Both the position numbers and the translations under genes were made by a program. Of a stretch of 64,000 nucleotides of DNA, positions 63,101-64,000 are shown piece after piece (within the stretch, counting starts at the first letter, position 1; each line of letters begins with the position of its first letter). Below the pieces are notes generated by a model. That model did not search any database. It saw only the letters and a list, made by a program, of their open reading frames with translations, and was not told the origin of the DNA. Source of the DNA: Onchocerca lupi (taxonomy: Eukaryota > Nematoda > Chromadorea > Rhabditida > Onchocercidae); the NCBI GenBank assembly GCA_028564675.1, contig JAOVVO010000429.1, positions 1 to 64,000 of the forward strand. The letters are read 5' to 3'.

Positions 63101-64000
63101 TAGAAATAACTAGTAGAGAATATCGATTTAAATTTTTTAAAATAGTAGGTTTAAAATTTTGAAAATTCAATTCGAAAATTTTAATTAAAATTAATCCATT
63201 TTAGGGGACAAATTAATTGATGCAATATGAATGAATTATCATCATCAGCTGAGAAATGTTGTCGTAAAGCGAAAGATTTGTTAAAATGTCAACAATGCGT
63301 TGTCGAGGGACTTCCCGTTTTTATTCTATTCAACAAATCTCTCTATTTTAAATGAAAAACATGGAATTAGAAAAAAAAAAAAAAAAAACCAAGCAAATAT
63401 CATTTTATTTTTTTCTTTTTTTGAACAAAAATAAAGTGCCAAATATTTCGAGCGAATGTAAAATGGCAAAATAAATTTTCGTGGATACTGGGGCCGTAAA
63501 TTTCGGTCAAGATCAAAAATGCTTGCACAACATCATCAAATATTCGATATCTTTCAGATGTAAGGCATTATTTGATTCGTATAAAATGTGATAAATGAGC
63601 ATAAAATTGAACATTTTCAAAGTTTCTAAGAAAAAAAAGAAAAAGGTAATAAGCAAGGAAGAAAGGATATTAAAGTCTTATTAAATTAAACTAGAAAACT
63701 TTCATACTTGAAAATGTTAGTTATTCGGGATATTTATCTTGCATCAAATCAAGACAAGATTAGTTGTGTTACTTAGCAACCAGAAAAAAAAGATATATGT
63801 TTGAAATTTATAACCATATTTTTGCTTTTGGCAAAAAAAAAAAGAAAAAAAAACAACAAACATAAAAAAGAAAAAGAAAAAAAGAAATATGGAAAGTTTC
63901 GTAAAAAATATTTTTGAACAAAATTCAAATAAAAAAAATTAATTCATTAAAATTTCAAAATTTTTATGCAAAAACTAATAATTTAAGATTTAAATTAAAT
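60123..64000. other. gene-free upstream region of the receptor gene
   Basis: No exon is supported on either strand to the end of the window. It probably holds promoter and enhancer DNA of the Ig/FN3/DB gene. It contains a CT microsatellite at about 60998-61030 and a cluster of ACGT-centred palindromes at about 62346-62435. Confidence 0.55.
60998..61030. repeat. CT microsatellite
   Basis: About 33 bases of nearly pure CT dinucleotide with two CCC interruptions, about 0.9 kb upstream of the receptor start. On the receptor's strand it reads as GA repeats, a form often found in animal promoters. Confidence 0.8.

Overview
This window is nuclear DNA from a nematode, most likely a clade III (filarial or spirurid-like) parasite. 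It is very AT-rich and full of long A or T homopolymers. Its genes are split by many introns with GT...AG boundaries and short acceptors of the TTTCAG/TTTTAG type. The recognisable genes are closest to Caenorhabditis genes: cav-1, dif-1, cdgs-1, ric-3, a DM-domain gene and an Ig/FN3/DB receptor. Several start codons sit within about 30 bases of a good 3' splice acceptor, as expected for spliced-leader trans-splicing. Species assignment is inference only.

Layout from left to right. 1-7.1 kb is nearly gene-free; it holds one possible exon on the minus strand near 2.3-2.7 kb (interrupted by an in-frame TAG), a GATA-rich tandem repeat and a diverged duplication. 7.1-9.5 kb (-) is a five-exon DM-domain transcription factor. 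9.5-23.7 kb is a 14-kb gene-free stretch with several short tandem duplications and the longest homopolymers. 23.7-25.6 kb (+) encodes a small secreted single-PAN-domain protein. 27.9-30.0 kb (+) is caveolin (cav-1). 31.8-33.6 kb (-) is the carnitine/acylcarnitine carrier (dif-1). 36.8-40.5 kb (-) is CDP-diacylglycerol synthase (cdgs-1), with an 18-base microexon. 43.1-46.2 kb (+) is the acetylcholine-receptor chaperone ric-3. 47.6-60.1 kb (-) is a 26-exon transmembrane receptor with Ig, fibronectin III and nematode DB domains. 60.1-64 kb is gene-free upstream DNA.

I derived the exon models by hand. For seven genes every exon joins in phase, which is strong internal support. The genes are not an operon: they lie on both strands with kilobase gaps and serve unrelated functions (sex or neural development, lipid synthesis, fatty-acid import into mitochondria, caveolar membrane, receptor assembly, cell adhesion). 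I saw no CRISPR array, no rRNA or tRNA gene that I could support, and no intact transposon coding sequence. Nothing here is clearly a new biological system. The least ordinary items are the DB/Ig/FN3 receptor, the microexon, the repeated motif just upstream of cdgs-1 and the TAG-interrupted frame.
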